A stretch of 8,086 bases of DNA from Anaerobacillus sp. (GTDB taxonomy: Bacteria > Bacillota > Bacilli > Bacillales_H > Anaerobacillaceae). Positions 5,858 to 8,086 of the stretch are shown one piece after another (within the stretch, counting starts at the first letter, position 1; the number at the start of each line of letters is the position of its first letter). The notes beneath the pieces were generated by a model. That model was not told the origin of the DNA and did not search any database. It saw only the letters and a list, made by a program, of their open reading frames with translations. The stretch spans positions 1 to 8,086 of the forward strand of contig SKOL01000728.1 in the NCBI GenBank assembly GCA_007120055.1, written 5' to 3'. A program made the position numbers and the translations under genes.

Positions 5858-7099
5858 TTAAAATGTTACCCCTTTAGGGAGCTGACCAGATGGGCTAATT
5901 AATGCTAATGAGTACGGTTCACCAAATAATTTTTGACTCAATTTATTCGTACTGTCGATAGTAACATCGTTAATCTCATCAATTATTTCATCTAATGAGC
6001 GATGACGCTTTAATAGCAATTCATTTTTCCCATTTCGACTCATTCGACTGTTTGTACTTTCTAAACTAAGCATGAGGTTCCCTTTTAACTGCTCTTTTCC
6101 TTTGTTTAATTCGTTTTCAGTCATTCCTTTTTCCCTCAAATTCGTTAACGTGTCCATGATCGTTTCATAAAGTTCATCTAGTTGAGAAGGAGCAGTGCCA
6201 CTGTACAATGTCAGCATTCCATTATCATGAAAGGAAGAGTGATAAGAGAAAACCGAATAGGCTAAACCTTTCTTCTCTCTTACCTCTTGAAACAATCTGC
6301 TACTCATACTTCCACCTAAAATATTATTTAATAGTACGAGACTATATATGTCGTCATGTCCTATTTTCAAGCCGTTAAAACCAAGACAAAGATGTGCTTG
6401 CTCTGTATCTTTTTTTCGTACTTTCTTTTCCGACATGAAGGCCGGTGTAATATATTTACGCTCTTTCCCACTTTTCTTTACTGCACTAAAAATTGATTTT
6501 ACTTTTTCAATAAAACTTTCATCTACATTTCCTGCAACAGAAATAACAACATTCTCTGCTGTATATTGGTCATCCATATAGTCCCTTAAAGTGCTTTCTG
6601 AAAAAGATTGTAATGTTTCTTGTGTTCCAAGTATCGGATAGGCTAAAGAGTGTGATCCGTAACTTGCTTGTGCTAATAAATCATGGACGATGTCATCAGG
6701 AGCGTCGTCATACATTTTAATTTCCTCAAGGACAACATTCTTTTCTTTTTCTAATTCTCTTTTTTCAAACTGCGAATCAAAAAACATATCCGATAAGACA
6801 TCTAGGGCGATATTTGCATGGTCATCTAACACCTTTGCATAATAACACGTATACTCTTTTGACGTAAATGCATTCACTTGGCCGCCAATCCCGTCAAATG
6901 CTTCGGCAATTTCTTGTGCTGAACGTTTTTTTGTCCCTTTAAAAAACATATGCTCTAAGAAATGGGAGACCCCGTTCACTTCTTTATCTTCAAAACGTGA
7001 ACCCGTACCAATCCAAATACCGATCGAAACCGATCTAACTGTAGGAATTTTTTCTAAAACGATTCGTAAACCATCTGGAGTTTCAAACTTTTGTATCAA
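5858..7099 (-). CDS. mlpA: M16 family zinc metallopeptidase (MlpA/YmxG, processing-peptidase-like)
   Basis: Zinc-dependent peptidase related to mitochondrial processing peptidase and pitrilysin. The 413-residue protein shows the inverted zinc motif HFLEH at 46-50 with the third ligand E126 at exactly the expected 76-residue spacing (VVLEEIKMYDD), so the active site is intact. The second domain carries GGSMSSRLFQEVREKKGLAY near 264-283, the usual R/Y-containing substrate region. No signal peptide, so cytoplasmic. The start is a TTG; GGAGG at 7109-7113, nine bases upstream, and the N-terminus lining up with B. subtilis MlpA support it. It starts 21 bases after ylxY and is probably co-transcribed with it, ending at the terminator 5823-5850. 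In B. subtilis the orthologue has been linked to control of extracellular protease expression; the natural substrate is unclear. Confidence 0.93.
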   Translation of the reverse strand: MIQKFETPDGLRIVLEKIPTVRSVSIGIWIGTGSRFEDKEVNGVSHFLEHMFFKGTKKRSAQEIAEAFDGIGGQVNAFTSKEYTCYYAKVLDDHANIALDVLSDMFFDSQFEKRELEKEKNVVLEEIKMYDDAPDDIVHDLLAQASYGSHSLAYPILGTQETLQSFSESTLRDYMDDQYTAENVVISVAGNVDESFIEKVKSIFSAVKKSGKERKYITPAFMSEKKVRKKDTEQAHLCLGFNGLKIGHDDIYSLVLLNNILGGSMSSRLFQEVREKKGLAYSVFSYHSSFHDNGMLTLYSGTAPSQLDELYETIMDTLTNLREKGMTENELNKGKEQLKGNLMLSLESTNSRMSRNGKNELLLKRHRSLDEIIDEINDVTIDSTNKLSQKLFGEPYSLALISPSGQLPKGVTF

Positions 7100-7120
7100 T
7101 CTATTTTTCCTCCTAATATC

Positions 7121-8086
7121 TCAATATGCTTCGGGGAACTCATTAGTCGTCGTCGTTCTTTCTTCACTAAGAAGGTTCGATACTGTACTTATTTGGTACC
7201 CCTTCGCTTTTAAACCTTTTATTAGTTGCTCCAACCCTCCGGTAGCACTCGCTGTCGGATGCATTAATATCATCGAGCCTGGCTCTACTTTTTGTAAAAC
7301 TCGATTTGCCATGGCCGATGGTTCAGGGTTTCGCCAATCGACAGTATCCAATGTCCAAAGGATCGTATACATATCCATATCTCTTGCAATATCAACGACA
7401 TCTTGCCGGTAACTTCCACTTGGCGGTGCAAACCATTTTGGTTTAATATCCAACGTTGCGTGGATAACTTCATTCGTTTTACTTATTTCATCTTTAATTC
7501 TTGCGTTCGTTAATTTTTTTAGATCCGGATGTGAATAAGCATGATTACCAATTTCATGACCTTCATCGACAATCATTTTTGCTAAAGTAGGATTTTTTTT
7601 CGTCCATGAACCATCTAAAAAAAAGGTCGATTTTACACTATGTGCATTCATGATCTTTAACATTGACGGTAGGTACTCATTCCCCCAAGCGACATTTACA
7701 AGTAATGTAACCATTGGCTTTTCTGGATTTCCACGATAGATTGGCGAAGGTGGTAAGTCACTTAAATGAACTTCAGGTGGCGTTTCTTTATACACTAGTT
7801 TTCTTTCTAAAAAAGTACCATCTTTTCTCATCTTTTCGTATGAAGCTTCAATATCAATTTCAAGTCCATTAAGTCCTGGTATCGCTTTCCACACTTTATC
7901 AACTTTAGCATTAATAGGAGCTACCTTTTTTTGATCCGCATATTGTTGTAATTCCATAAATAGAGGATCGTTAAACGTTGCTACCGCCTGACTGTCTCTT
8001 TTAAGCTCTTGTATGTAATTTGTTGTATATGGATTTTGAATCGACCCCATTGATAAAACAAGGATAATAAAAAAAGTACACATTTG
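7121..8086 (-). CDS. ylxY: YlxY sporulation-associated polysaccharide deacetylase-like protein (5' end probably beyond window)
   Basis: NodB-fold carbohydrate esterase family 4 homologue found in spore formers. From the ATG at 8083 it has 320 residues: a hydrophobic N-terminal segment (about 3-12) suggesting a signal peptide or anchor, a linker, and the NodB domain from about 122 to 305. Motifs seen are HAYSHP (181-186) with both zinc-ligand histidines, FAPPSGSY (218-225), DTVDW (246-250) and MHPT (274-277). The first motif, normally TFDDG-like, reads LLVNVAWGNE (127-136), so the catalytic aspartate position is Asn and the metal-aspartate position is Val. The arginine usual before PP is Ala. 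Classical deacetylase activity is therefore doubtful. The lack of lysine or arginine before the hydrophobic stretch, and an open frame to the window edge, suggest the true start is upstream of 8086. Its known neighbour in Bacillus is pnpA. Confidence 0.88.
   Translation of the reverse strand, partial: QMCTFFIILVLSMGSIQNPYTTNYIQELKRDSQAVATFNDPLFMELQQYADQKKVAPINAKVDKVWKAIPGLNGLEIDIEASYEKMRKDGTFLERKLVYKETPPEVHLSDLPPSPIYRGNPEKPMVTLLVNVAWGNEYLPSMLKIMNAHSVKSTFFLDGSWTKKNPTLAKMIVDEGHEIGNHAYSHPDLKKLTNARIKDEISKTNEVIHATLDIKPKWFAPPSGSYRQDVVDIARDMDMYTILWTLDTVDWRNPEPSAMANRVLQKVEPGSMILMHPTASATGGLEQLIKGLKAKGYQISTVSNLLSEERTTTTNEFPEAY

Overview
The window is a low-GC, endospore-forming Firmicute chromosome segment, most likely from the family Bacillaceae. 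The gene order matches the Bacillus subtilis block ylxY-mlpA-ymxH-spoVFA-spoVFB-asd-dapG-dapA, and every protein looks like a normal-length member of its family. I cannot fix the genus. All genes lie on the minus strand, so transcription runs from high to low coordinates.

In transcription order: ylxY (sporulation-linked polysaccharide-deacetylase-like protein, probably cut by the window edge at its N-terminus), mlpA/ymxG (M16 zinc peptidase) and a clear terminator; ymxH (small PRC-barrel protein) and a second terminator; a sigma-K-like promoter followed by overlapping spoVFA and spoVFB (dipicolinate synthase subunits); a 231-bp leader region before asd (aspartate-semialdehyde dehydrogenase); an unusual 436-bp gap; dapG (aspartokinase I); and dapA (4-hydroxy-tetrahydrodipicolinate synthase), which runs off the left edge.

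The metabolic logic is tight. DapG and Asd make aspartate semialdehyde, DapA converts it to the dihydrodipicolinate precursor, and that intermediate goes either to lysine and diaminopimelate for the cell wall or, in the mother cell through SpoVFA/SpoVFB, to dipicolinic acid for the spore core.

The most interesting content is intergenic. Three copies of a roughly 110-bp repeat (2032-2141, 2305-2414, 5322-5432) share 13-bp terminal inverted repeats, a conserved loop and two nested inner stems. Paired substitutions in the middle copy preserve two of these stems, which suggests a structured, MITE-like family. One copy abuts asd so closely that its terminal repeat supplies the asd stop codon. Between two of the copies, in the asd-dapG gap, lies a different structured element (about 2153-2283): a 10-bp long-range stem followed by a U-run, internal hairpins, mutually exclusive pairings and a strong Shine-Dalgarno with a tiny ORF. 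It looks like an attenuator or riboswitch-like leader for dapG, but I do not recognise it as a known class.
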